Positions 54,413-62,831 of a DNA stretch of 64,000 bases are shown here, in pieces. Source of the DNA: Chitinophaga pendula (lineage in GTDB: Bacteria > Bacteroidota > Bacteroidia > Chitinophagales > Chitinophagaceae); contig NZ_CP077769.1 in NCBI RefSeq assembly GCF_020386615.1, forward strand, positions 3,100,001 through 3,164,000, read 5' to 3'. Position 1 is the first letter of the stretch. The number at the start of each line of letters is the position of its first letter. The position numbers and the translations under genes were made by a program. The notes beneath the pieces are model-generated. The model was not told where the DNA came from. It searched no databases and was given only the letters and a program-made list of their open reading frames with translations.

Positions 54413-55054
54413 ATGTTATCACAAAAAAAAGAAGTGGCATTGGCTATCGTAGATGATCATCCTGTTGTATTACAGGGACTACAGAGCCTGCTGGAGCATG
54501 AACGGCACTTACATGTTACGGGATGTTTTACTACCGGTACTGATTTTCTGAATTTTCTTCCTGACAATGTTGTGGACATCGTATTGCTGGACATTACGTT
54601 ACCGGATGTCAATGGTATGGACCTGTGTAAAAAGATCAAGTCTATTGCGGCTGACACGGCGGTGCTAGTGTTAAGCAATCACAGTGAGCGTAGTATTGTG
54701 ATGCAGATGTTGCAGAACGGGGCGAGTGGTTACTTGTTGAAGAATGCGCCGGCGGGGGAATTATTGTCCTGTATACAGGAGGTATTGAACGGGCAGGTCG
54801 CTTTCAGCAATGCGGTGAAAGAGATATTGGCTAAGCCTGGTTCTACTGCACTTAAGAGTTTACCCAGGCTGACGAGGCGGGAGCATGAGATTTTGCAACT
54901 GATCGCCGACGGGCAGACGACAGCGGACATTGCCAACCATCTTTTTCTTAGTCCGTTGACGGTAGAGACACACCGGCGTAACCTATTGCAGAAGTTCGAA
55001 GCCAAGAATGTAGCTACGCTTATCAAGATAGCGGTACAACAAGGTTTTTTGTAA
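54413..55054 (+). CDS. NarL/FixJ-type response regulator
   Basis: The receiver domain of this 213-residue protein (about 8-125) has the acidic pair DD (14-15), phospho-acceptor D60 in LLDITLP, the switch Ser in LSNHSE and Lys in GYLLKNA. The C-terminal LuxR/GerE HTH (about 150-213) has LTRREHEILQLIADGQTTADIA and LSPLTVETHRRNLLQKF. Phosphorylation by a HisKA_3 kinase lets it dimerise and control transcription. Two such kinases lie within 6 kb on either side, both on the opposite strand; either or both could be its partner. Confidence 0.95.
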   Translation: MLSQKKEVALAIVDDHPVVLQGLQSLLEHERHLHVTGCFTTGTDFLNFLPDNVVDIVLLDITLPDVNGMDLCKKIKSIAADTAVLVLSNHSERSIVMQMLQNGASGYLLKNAPAGELLSCIQEVLNGQVAFSNAVKEILAKPGSTALKSLPRLTRREHEILQLIADGQTTADIANHLFLSPLTVETHRRNLLQKFEAKNVATLIKIAVQQGFL

Positions 55055-55057
55055 GCG

Positions 55058-55084
55058 AATAACAGTGCGGGGGGCACTATTATT
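55058..55084. terminator. Terminator hairpin between convergent NarL and GLPGLI genes
   Basis: AATAACAGTGC pairs with GCACTATTATT (one mismatch) around a G5 loop and overlaps the GLPGLI stop codon. Confidence 0.5.
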
Positions 55085-55907
55085 CCATTGGCACGCTGAT
55101 CGTGTGTGCGGGCATTTGTGCGCGCATCTTTCTGAACATCTTGTCTTTTTCCTGTGCGAAGACCTCTTCGCTTACCTCTTTCCCTTTTGTGGGAGGGCGG
55201 ATGCCGGCTGCTTTTACTTTGTCCGTCAATGACACGGCGGTGAAAGTTGTTTTCACGTCGTTGCCTACCTGCAGTTCGAGTACGAGACCGGGGAGTTGCC
55301 CTGCTATTTGCGGAGCGACCGGCACGGGTATGTCTGTGGTGAACCATGCGATGATCTTCGCGGTATCGGTTATTTCTACCGGTTCAAATTTGCCATCGCG
55401 CATGGACATCTGCATTTTCTTTTCTGGTCGGCTGGCGACGGCTTTCCGGCAGGTCTTCCCTAGTATGGTCTTTGTTTCTTCTGCTATCTTCCAGGGCAGC
55501 GGTGTTACTTTTGTCCGGATGAGGAATGCTTTATCAAAGACGTATTGTTGCCGGGTGATGTTGCCTGTTGTAAAGTTAGTGTAGGTGGTTTCTTCCGATC
55601 CGCCGACGGCAGTAAAATGTGCGTCCATACCAGCGTTGGGGTCTGTGGGCAGTTCTTCATCGAGGTGTTGCCATAACATATGTTCTTTGGTGAAGCTGGC
55701 TTCGAATTTCACTTTGGGCATGTCAATCTTTTCCAATTTGCCAGATGTGGTGGCATCCATTCGTGTTGCGGCTACGGCTCTTCCGAGGGCCATGCCGCCT
55801 TTGGGAAACTGCATATTGAGTTCATAAACGACGGTGCCTTCCTGTTGTTGTGCGTGACCAGCAAGGAAACCTATCATGCTGCAGACCGTTAAAAGTATTC
55901 TTTTCAT
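55080..55907 (-). CDS. GLPGLI family protein
   Basis: This 275-residue exported protein (signal peptide ends near GHAQQ) belongs to the Bacteroidota-specific GLPGLI family. The eponymous motif is present as GQLPGLVLEL (about residues 205-214), and LGKTCRKAV is the usual preceding strand. The function of the family is not established. Members are typically encoded next to an outer-membrane beta-barrel protein with a carboxypeptidase-regulatory-like domain, as here (35 bases after that gene on the minus strand), so the two probably act together in the envelope. Confidence 0.88.
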   Translation of the reverse strand: MKRILLTVCSMIGFLAGHAQQQEGTVVYELNMQFPKGGMALGRAVAATRMDATTSGKLEKIDMPKVKFEASFTKEHMLWQHLDEELPTDPNAGMDAHFTAVGGSEETTYTNFTTGNITRQQYVFDKAFLIRTKVTPLPWKIAEETKTILGKTCRKAVASRPEKKMQMSMRDGKFEPVEITDTAKIIAWFTTDIPVPVAPQIAGQLPGLVLELQVGNDVKTTFTAVSLTDKVKAAGIRPPTKGKEVSEEVFAQEKDKMFRKMRAQMPAHTISVPME

Positions 55908-55942
55908 ATGCGCGTATTAATAATGATTATGTCAATCGTCTT

Positions 55943-58609
55943 TTATTGTAATACCCTTCCGAGTTTGTAGGTGAATGTCAATAAGCCGTAGCGCGACAGT
56001 GCCTGGGCGCTGTTATCTTCTATGTATGCCGGTGTGATGTTGCGATATATCACTACGTTACTTTTGAGTATATCCCTTATGGTGAGTCTCAGCTCTCCTC
56101 TTTTGTTCTTTAGGAGGCTGTGGCTGATTGCGGCATGCCACAAGGGAATATTGGTATTAAAGCTCCTCTCCTGTTGCCGGTTGATGACATAGTAGAGAGA
56201 GGTGTTCAGATGCAGGCCTGCAAAAAGCGCCCAGTCTACCTGCAAGTCGTATTGTTGTGTCGAGAAGGTAGTGTTGGTTATTTTAGGCGCTGTATAGCGG
56301 GCGTAGTTGAAGCCATAGGCGGCACCGAGGGTAATATCGATCTTACTGGTAGGGGCAAGATCTATGTAGACGGTAGGTGCTGCATATAAGGTACGCGTAC
56401 GATTCTCTATACCATTGACGAAGGATTGGTCCTGGTTGTAGCCGGCATTCCCGCCCACTCTTATTTTGCTTTGCAGCCATTGGACCGGAAAGCTGAGTTG
56501 TACATGGCCATTAAGTGAGAAGGTACCCTTTACATTTACAGGACGTATGTAGCGTTCTCCATTGGCGGTGAGGGAATCTGTGGTAGCGATCTTATGCTGT
56601 ATGCCGGAGAATACGAGCCCTGCGAAGAGGGATCGGCCGCTGTATCCCATCGTTTCGAGGTAGTGTAGCTGAAAGACGTGCTGATAGGCTTGCTGGAGAG
56701 AAGGGTTGCCTATTCTGATCTCCGGCAGGTGACGCAGATCGGGTACCGGTTGCAGTTGTGATACGTCTGGCAGCTGTGTGCTGGTCGTATAGGTAGCGGT
56801 GAGTTGTTGCGAACGTGTGATGGCATATTTAAAAAACAGATTGGGGAGCAGGTTGGTATAGCGCCTGTCCAGCGATTGTGGGGCGCCACTGATATGGGTG
56901 TTGCCTTGCATGCCGGTGAAGAGCAGATCAGCGCCGATAGCGTAGTTGATATTTTTACCGATGCGGCTCAACCATTTAGCGCCGGCCTGCCACTGTTGTA
57001 TGTTATTGCTGTACAGATTGGTCTGCCGATCGTTGACGATATCGTATTGCCCGGTATTTTTATTAAAGTCGAAGGTGTTGCTATTGGTACGGTTGCCCGA
57101 AATAGTAGCTGCGGCATTCCATTGTAACAGTGTGCGCTTCCATACCGGGAAGGTGTAGAATACTTTGGCGGTATGGCTGTAGTTAGTGATCCTGTCTTTA
57201 CCGGATTGCCGCAATGAGTCGGTTGCATTGCTACGTATGGAAGACAGCAGACGATTGGCGTTGTTGCTGGTTACGGCGTTGTTGATCAATACCAGGAATG
57301 AATGCCCTGGTGCACGCAACTTCTTCCGATATACCATGCTGTTATTGAAGTCGAAGTTGTCGCCGGTGAGGGAGGTATTGTTAGTTCCACCGGAGGTGTT
57401 GGTACCTTTTATATCGGACTGGGCGTAGTTGACATTGCTTCTTCCCTGCTGGTGTTCATAGTTGAGGGAAGGGTTGATCTTAAACGACTGGAAGGAGTCG
57501 ATGGCATGTTCGAATACTATGTTGAAGCGATGTACATCGGCAGTAGTGTCCGTAGTGGCGTGTTCGTTATATTCATAAGTCGAGTCCTGCAGGATGTATT
57601 TCCTTCGCCTGTCTGTGTTGTTCAGTATACGATCCCTTCCTCCGAAGTAGTTGAGCGAGATACTGGACTTGTCGGAGAGGTCTTTGTTATAGTTGGTACC
57701 GACGGCGGTGGTGGTGGTATATCCGGCGGAGGCGCGGGGATCTTTTTGAGCGGCATAGGGTTCGGAGAAACCACGTTGATTGACGTTATTAGTCCATCCC
57801 AGTAAGGACAGTTGCCTGGATTCTTTGAAGGAGTGTACGCCTGCTTTACCGGTATATCGTTGGTCAGTGCCCGCGCCGGCGGCGATTTGTCCGAACAGTC
57901 CTTTTCGTTTGTCTTTCTTCAGTTGCAGGTTGATGGTTTTTTCTCCGTTGCCATCGTCCATGCCTGTCATCATTGCCTGTTCGCTTTTCTTATCATATAC
58001 CTGGACTTTATCCAGCATGTCAGCGGCGAGGTTTTGCGTGGCGATGCGGGTATCTTTTCCGAAGAACTCTTTACCATCTACCAATATCTTTTCTACTTTT
58101 TTGCCCTGTGTGGTGACGGAGCCATCTTTGGCCACTTCAATACCCGGCAGTTTTTTCAGCAGTTGTTCCACGCTACTATTGGGCGGTACTTTAAACGAAC
58201 CTGCGTTATATTGTACGGTATCTCCATTTAATGTAACCGGTGGTGCTTCTGCTGTAATTATTACGTCGGCGAGGGTACGGGAGAAGGTGGACATGCGGAT
58301 GTTGCCGATATCGTCTTCGGGTATTTCTCCTGTAATACGTAATGGCCGGCTGACCGCTTTATAATTCACATGCGTGATGAGCAGGCGGTAGTTGCCGGCA
58401 GGCAGGTGAGGTATCCTGAACTTACCACTGGCGGTGGTGAGTGTAAAAGATACCAGGGAGGAATCTGCTGCTTTCAGTATGGTAATGGTGGCGCTTTCGA
58501 CGGCGGTACCGGCAGTATCGGTCACTGCTCCTTTGATCGCATATCGTTGCTGTGCCAACAAACCCAGGGGGCAGCCTATCAGACATAGAAACAGGAAATA
58601 CAGTCGCAT
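55943..58609 (-). CDS. TonB-receptor-like outer membrane beta-barrel protein
   Basis: This 888-residue protein has a signal peptide (to about LLAQQ), a CarboxypepD_reg-like domain (about 22-105), a plug-like region (about 125-225, with LKKLPGIEVAKDGSVTTQG and ILVDGKEFFGKDT) and a C-terminal beta-barrel to the end (TYKLGRVLQ). The lack of a clear TonB box and the plug form match the OMP_b-brl_3 family rather than SusC. It probably moves or binds a compound at the outer membrane; the substrate is unknown. No SusD partner is present, and the following gene is GLPGLI. Confidence 0.9.
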   Translation of the reverse strand: MRLYFLFLCLIGCPLGLLAQQRYAIKGAVTDTAGTAVESATITILKAADSSLVSFTLTTASGKFRIPHLPAGNYRLLITHVNYKAVSRPLRITGEIPEDDIGNIRMSTFSRTLADVIITAEAPPVTLNGDTVQYNAGSFKVPPNSSVEQLLKKLPGIEVAKDGSVTTQGKKVEKILVDGKEFFGKDTRIATQNLAADMLDKVQVYDKKSEQAMMTGMDDGNGEKTINLQLKKDKRKGLFGQIAAGAGTDQRYTGKAGVHSFKESRQLSLLGWTNNVNQRGFSEPYAAQKDPRASAGYTTTTAVGTNYNKDLSDKSSISLNYFGGRDRILNNTDRRRKYILQDSTYEYNEHATTDTTADVHRFNIVFEHAIDSFQSFKINPSLNYEHQQGRSNVNYAQSDIKGTNTSGGTNNTSLTGDNFDFNNSMVYRKKLRAPGHSFLVLINNAVTSNNANRLLSSIRSNATDSLRQSGKDRITNYSHTAKVFYTFPVWKRTLLQWNAAATISGNRTNSNTFDFNKNTGQYDIVNDRQTNLYSNNIQQWQAGAKWLSRIGKNINYAIGADLLFTGMQGNTHISGAPQSLDRRYTNLLPNLFFKYAITRSQQLTATYTTSTQLPDVSQLQPVPDLRHLPEIRIGNPSLQQAYQHVFQLHYLETMGYSGRSLFAGLVFSGIQHKIATTDSLTANGERYIRPVNVKGTFSLNGHVQLSFPVQWLQSKIRVGGNAGYNQDQSFVNGIENRTRTLYAAPTVYIDLAPTSKIDITLGAAYGFNYARYTAPKITNTTFSTQQYDLQVDWALFAGLHLNTSLYYVINRQQERSFNTNIPLWHAAISHSLLKNKRGELRLTIRDILKSNVVIYRNITPAYIEDNSAQALSRYGLLTFTYKLGRVLQ

Positions 58610-58755
58610 AAATAGTTACGGACAATGCTGGTATGGCATTGTATCATTTCTATGCAATAACCGTAATCAGGTATTCCTGAAAAAAAGTGATCGACTAAAC
58701 TGACATTTTACTATCCGGAAAGAATAAATCAATCGACCATGGCAGTTTCTGAAAG

Positions 58756-60747
58756 TTATTCTGCGGGGATGAGGAGTTCTACATCTGCTGTTGTGCCTGT
58801 ATTGGGGGTGGAGTTGATCTGTATTTTGCCCTGGAGGTAGTCTACACGATGATGGAGGCTGGTAAGGCCGATGCCGGGTTTACTGTGTGCATGTGTGCTA
58901 TCGAAGCCTTTGCCATTATCTTCTACTGTTATGAAGAACTGGCGGCCATTACGGCTGCATTGCAGGAGTATGCTGGTGGCGGCGCTATGCCGGATGGCAT
59001 TGGTCAACAGTTCCTGAATGATACGATAGATATTGAGCTGTGCGACCAGCGGCATGACGGGTTGGTCGACGAGGTATTGAAAGTCGATCTGTGTGTGTTG
59101 GCTGGAGAGGCCTTCGCAAAGGTCGTTGATGGCGGTTTCCAGTCCGAACTTCAGCAAGCTTTCGGGCATGAGGTTGCGGGCGATGCGGCGCAGTTCATCT
59201 ACGGAATGATCCAGCTGGATGATGGTATCGTCGAGGGTATGTACGGCGGGCAGGTGCTGCATGTCTGCTACCTGCCGGGCCAGTTTCATTTTAATGCCGG
59301 ACAGCATGCCCCCTAGTCCGTCGTGCAGATCTCTGGAGAGGCGGCTTCGTTCGCGTTCTTCTCCATCGAGCATAGCTCTGGTAGCGATGAGTTGCTGCTG
59401 TTGTGTCATCTCGCGCAGCTGTTGCTGATAGTTGATCTCTTTCTGTGCGGACAGTTTTTTGTTACTGCGGTAGAATACGATGGCGAGTATGGAGCTGATC
59501 AGCAATGCGACGATCACGACGATCAGCAGTCCTATGGTCAGGCGGGTATTTTTAGCTTTGAGCGCGGCTTCTTTTTTCTCGGACTCCAGGGCGGTGATCT
59601 GTCTTTTATTTTCGGCAGCGTTATATTTTACTTCCAATGCGTTGATGTCTGTTTTCAGGCGACTTTCGTAGATGGTATCGTTTAGCTGGCTGTAGCGTTT
59701 CAGCCATTCGTAGGCTGGTCCGGGGCGGTTCATTGCCACATAGGTTTCGGCCATTCCGTAATAGAGCTGGAGGCGGTTGTGCTGCAAGGTCATAATCTCC
59801 GGTTGCTGGAGCAGGAATTGGAATGCTTTGAGGGCTTTGTTGTAATCTTTCTGGTTGTAGTATACGTAGAACTGTTGCATGATGATGCTTTGTTCTTCGT
59901 AGCGATCTCCTTTTTTCCTGGCCAGTTCGAGGCCTTTCTCCAGGCTGTGCAGTGCTTCCGGGTAGCGGAACTGCACGGTATAGTGCATACCTTCTGCTTT
60001 ATAGTAGGGTATCCATTCGTTGACATCGGGGTACCGGTCGAGCCATGCTTTGGCACTATCCAGCAAGGGGGATGCGTCCCGGGGTTTCATCCAGAGGCTG
60101 TAGTTTTCTGCGGCGGTGTAGTAGGCGGTGATGATCATTTCGGGATCGGCGTTGGCACGTGTAAAACCCTGTATGGCCATCCGGCAATATTCGGCTGCTT
60201 TGGCGAAGTCCTGGTGATTTTTGAAGACGATACACAGGTTGAGGTAGTTTCTGGCGATATAAGCGCTATCTCCCGCCATTTTAGCCATGGGAATCGCTTT
60301 ATTGAGGATGATATCGGCAAAGACCTTATGATCGTCCTGGTGTTGTCTTATCACGCCGTAGTTGTGCCATACCCTGGCGCGGAGGCGATAAGCATCTTTG
60401 GTAGGAAAACGGCTCAGCAGGGTATCTGCTTTGAGCAATACTGATTGTCCCTGCTCCGGGTAGGTTTTGGCCAGGAAGAAGCCTTTATAGTATTGATAGG
60501 CGGCGTGCAGGTAGTTATTTTCTTTGGCATAGCGATATCCCTGTTCCAGGTATTTGTGTGCACGTGCAGTATCCTTCAGCACCCAGTATTCCGACAGGTG
60601 AAAGGCGGATGCGGCTTTGATGCTGTCGTTGGCGGGGCTGTTCATTATATGCTGGATACTGTCGGTATAGCGGTCATTGGATGTTGATTGTGCCTGACAA
60701 AAAACAGCCAAAAGCAGGAGGAAGATGGACAGGGAATATCTTTTCAT
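58756..60747 (-). CDS. TPR-containing membrane histidine kinase (HisKA_3), second copy
   Basis: The protein starts at the ATG at 60747 (MKRYSLSIFLLLLAVFCQAQ, 663 residues); the longer open frame before it has no signal-like start. The architecture equals the kinase at 50253: signal peptide, periplasmic TPR-like repeats (about 60-370), membrane helix (about 405-430), HisKA_3 with H475 in RLSRDLHDGLGG, and HATPase with IIQELLTNAIRHS and VEDNGKGFDS. A palindrome TCAAACGTTTGA lies 35 bases upstream. It is likely to feed the NarL-type regulator at 54413 or an unlinked one. Confidence 0.92.
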   Translation of the reverse strand: MKRYSLSIFLLLLAVFCQAQSTSNDRYTDSIQHIMNSPANDSIKAASAFHLSEYWVLKDTARAHKYLEQGYRYAKENNYLHAAYQYYKGFFLAKTYPEQGQSVLLKADTLLSRFPTKDAYRLRARVWHNYGVIRQHQDDHKVFADIILNKAIPMAKMAGDSAYIARNYLNLCIVFKNHQDFAKAAEYCRMAIQGFTRANADPEMIITAYYTAAENYSLWMKPRDASPLLDSAKAWLDRYPDVNEWIPYYKAEGMHYTVQFRYPEALHSLEKGLELARKKGDRYEEQSIIMQQFYVYYNQKDYNKALKAFQFLLQQPEIMTLQHNRLQLYYGMAETYVAMNRPGPAYEWLKRYSQLNDTIYESRLKTDINALEVKYNAAENKRQITALESEKKEAALKAKNTRLTIGLLIVVIVALLISSILAIVFYRSNKKLSAQKEINYQQQLREMTQQQQLIATRAMLDGEERERSRLSRDLHDGLGGMLSGIKMKLARQVADMQHLPAVHTLDDTIIQLDHSVDELRRIARNLMPESLLKFGLETAINDLCEGLSSQHTQIDFQYLVDQPVMPLVAQLNIYRIIQELLTNAIRHSAATSILLQCSRNGRQFFITVEDNGKGFDSTHAHSKPGIGLTSLHHRVDYLQGKIQINSTPNTGTTADVELLIPAE

Positions 60748-60781
60748 GACAAAGTAAAAATACCCAGATCGGTCAGCTATA

Positions 60782-60793
60782 TCAAACGTTTGA
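60782..60793. promoter_or_regulatory. Palindrome TCAAACGTTTGA in a divergent promoter region
   Basis: A perfect 12-base palindrome with central CG lies between the divergent kinase and Tat-protein genes, close in form to LacI-type operators (compare GCAAACGATTGC at 26495). Its TTTG on the minus strand is followed after 20 bases by TATTTTTA, a possible kinase promoter. Confidence 0.45.
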
Positions 60794-60885
60794 AGGAAAA
60801 TGGCGGAAATCAGGGAGGTGATAAGAGGGAACGCTATTAAATACGCTGACGGCATAGTATATTGGAGTACCTAGTTTATTATCGT

Positions 60886-62760
60886 ATGCATCATTCCAGA
60901 CGTGATTTCCTACGCCTCGGCGCCATGGGCGGTGCGGGGCTGTTACTACCCTCCATGGCGCCCGCTGTTCCCCCACTTCCCCTGACCGGCCATCCACTTA
61001 CGGACCTGAGTACGCAATTGTTGCAGGACTGGGGTTCGGCCCTGTTACAGTTGCAGGTAAAGACTCCTTCGGTGAAGGGCGTACACGGCGGTATCCTTTG
61101 TCCGGGCTGCGGGGTGATACATGGCCGTTGTGGCGATGCTATCTATCCATTCCTGTACCTGGCGGATAGGACCGGAGATCGCCGGTATGTGGAAGCAGCT
61201 ATCGCCCTATATGACTGGATGGAGGTGATGGTGAGTACGGCAGACGGAGCCTGGCTCAATGAAGTGACGGTCAGTGACTGGAAAGGCACCACGGTATTTG
61301 GCACTACGGCACTGGCTGAGTCGTTATTATATTTCGGACACCTGTTGCCAGCAGCGATCAAAACCAAATGGACGGCACGACTCCGTAAAGCGGCGAACTA
61401 TGTCTATACAACTTTTACGATCCAGACTGGCAATATCAATTATCCTATTGCAGCCAGCTATGCGTTGTGTCTGGCAGGTAAATTACTGGAGCACGCGCCT
61501 TTCATCGAGAAAGGCCGGGAACTGGCGCAGCAGAGTAAGGCTTACTTTACCGCCAACGGGTTATTGTACGGTGAAGGGCGGCCTACACCGGAGCGTAGTG
61601 CCAAGGGCTGTTATTCGGTGGACCTGGGATATAATGTTGAGGAATCGCTACCATCGCTGGTACAATATGCACTACTGATGAAAGATGAGGAGCTGCTTCA
61701 GCTCGTCATCCGCGCTATGCAGGCACATGCAGAGTTTTTGTTGCCTGACGGCGGGTGGGATAACAGCTGGGGAACGCGCCATTATAAATGGACCTGGTGG
61801 GGAAGCCGTACCAGCGACGGTTGTCATCCGGCGTACGGATTGCTGGTGGAGAGAGATCCTATGTTTTACCAGGTGGTACTATCCAACACACAGTTATTGC
61901 GGCAATGTACGCACGATAAATTATTGTATGGCGGTCCTCATTATCAACAGCAAGGTGTATTACCCTGTGTGGCGCATACGCTGGCACACAGCAAGGCTTT
62001 GACCACGCTCCTGTTACATCCTCCTGCTGTTCCCCGCCCGGCGGCATTATTGCCCCGGGCGAAAACCTATGGTAGCAAACATTTCCCTGAAATTGCGACC
62101 TGGCTGGTATCCAAAGGTGATTTCAGGGCTACTGTCACCGCTTATGATGTCGAATATAAAATGAAGGCCGGTCATCCCAGTGGCGGCGCTTTATCCCTTT
62201 TATGGCATAGTAAGGCCGGCCCTTTACTCACAGCCAGCATGAGCCGGTATCAACTGCAGGAAGGCCTGAACATGCAACGTAATGACGATCCGGAGGATAT
62301 ATGCCTCACACCTGGTTTTGTATGGCGCTCCGGCAAAAACATCTTCCGCAATATACTGGACCTGCAGGGAGAGGTTGACGTACAGCAACAGGCAGATACG
62401 CTGCTGTTCCACACACGTGCCCGGCTTGTAGATGAGCAGCAGCAGCCTGCTGACCATGCAATCTGCCATGTCAGTTATATTTTCAGCGAAGATAGTGTGA
62501 CGATACAGGCAAAAGCAGATCATGAAGACGCTGTTTTTAGTATACCGCTGATCGCCAGTACTACAGAAACGGTAAAGCAGATCGATCCCCTGCAACTGAA
62601 GATACGGAAAGCGCATGCGGTCGTGCAGGTCACTGCCAACGTACCTTTGGAGCTCCCCAGGGGTATAGAAGGCCGTACGTTCAATTTTGTACCGGGTATG
62701 CAGGCATTACCAGTTCTATGTAAGGGCCGGGAGATACGCATGACGATCAAGATCGGGTAG
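60886..62760 (+). CDS. Tat-exported protein of unknown function (alpha/alpha-barrel-like)
   Basis: The protein starts at the ATG at 60886 (624 residues), with the twin-arginine signal SRRDFLRLGAMGGAGLLLP; an upstream TTG adds 8 residues before it and is unlikely. After the signal, about 30-380 is rich in helix pairs (GDAIYPFLYLADRTGDRRYV, YALCLAGKLLEHAPFIEKG) like the alpha/alpha toroid of heparinase or glucuronyl hydrolase families. It contains conserved-looking clusters CPGCGVIHGRCGD and DNSWGTRHYKWTWWGSR. The C-terminal 200 residues look like a beta-sandwich. That is the layout of a polysaccharide lyase or unsaturated-sugar hydrolase, but I cannot assign a family. It probably acts on glycans in the periplasm. 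Confidence 0.75.
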   Translation: MHHSRRDFLRLGAMGGAGLLLPSMAPAVPPLPLTGHPLTDLSTQLLQDWGSALLQLQVKTPSVKGVHGGILCPGCGVIHGRCGDAIYPFLYLADRTGDRRYVEAAIALYDWMEVMVSTADGAWLNEVTVSDWKGTTVFGTTALAESLLYFGHLLPAAIKTKWTARLRKAANYVYTTFTIQTGNINYPIAASYALCLAGKLLEHAPFIEKGRELAQQSKAYFTANGLLYGEGRPTPERSAKGCYSVDLGYNVEESLPSLVQYALLMKDEELLQLVIRAMQAHAEFLLPDGGWDNSWGTRHYKWTWWGSRTSDGCHPAYGLLVERDPMFYQVVLSNTQLLRQCTHDKLLYGGPHYQQQGVLPCVAHTLAHSKALTTLLLHPPAVPRPAALLPRAKTYGSKHFPEIATWLVSKGDFRATVTAYDVEYKMKAGHPSGGALSLLWHSKAGPLLTASMSRYQLQEGLNMQRNDDPEDICLTPGFVWRSGKNIFRNILDLQGEVDVQQQADTLLFHTRARLVDEQQQPADHAICHVSYIFSEDSVTIQAKADHEDAVFSIPLIASTTETVKQIDPLQLKIRKAHAVVQVTANVPLELPRGIEGRTFNFVPGMQALPVLCKGREIRMTIKIG

Positions 62761-62777
62761 CTATATCGGCTATAAAA

Positions 62778-62811
62778 AATAAGGGTTACCGCTGTTGTGG
62801 TAACCCTTATT
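62778..62811. terminator. Bidirectional terminator
   Basis: AATAAGGGTTACC pairs perfectly with GGTAACCCTTATT (13 bp, 8-base loop), with A-rich and T-rich flanks. It lies between convergent genes. Confidence 0.9.
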
Positions 62812-62831
62812 TTTTATCTGTGTTTTATTAA

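Noticed and set aside
54153..54452. 99-codon plus-strand frame before the NarL-type regulator
   Set aside because: Overlaps the regulator start in another frame and has random-looking composition.
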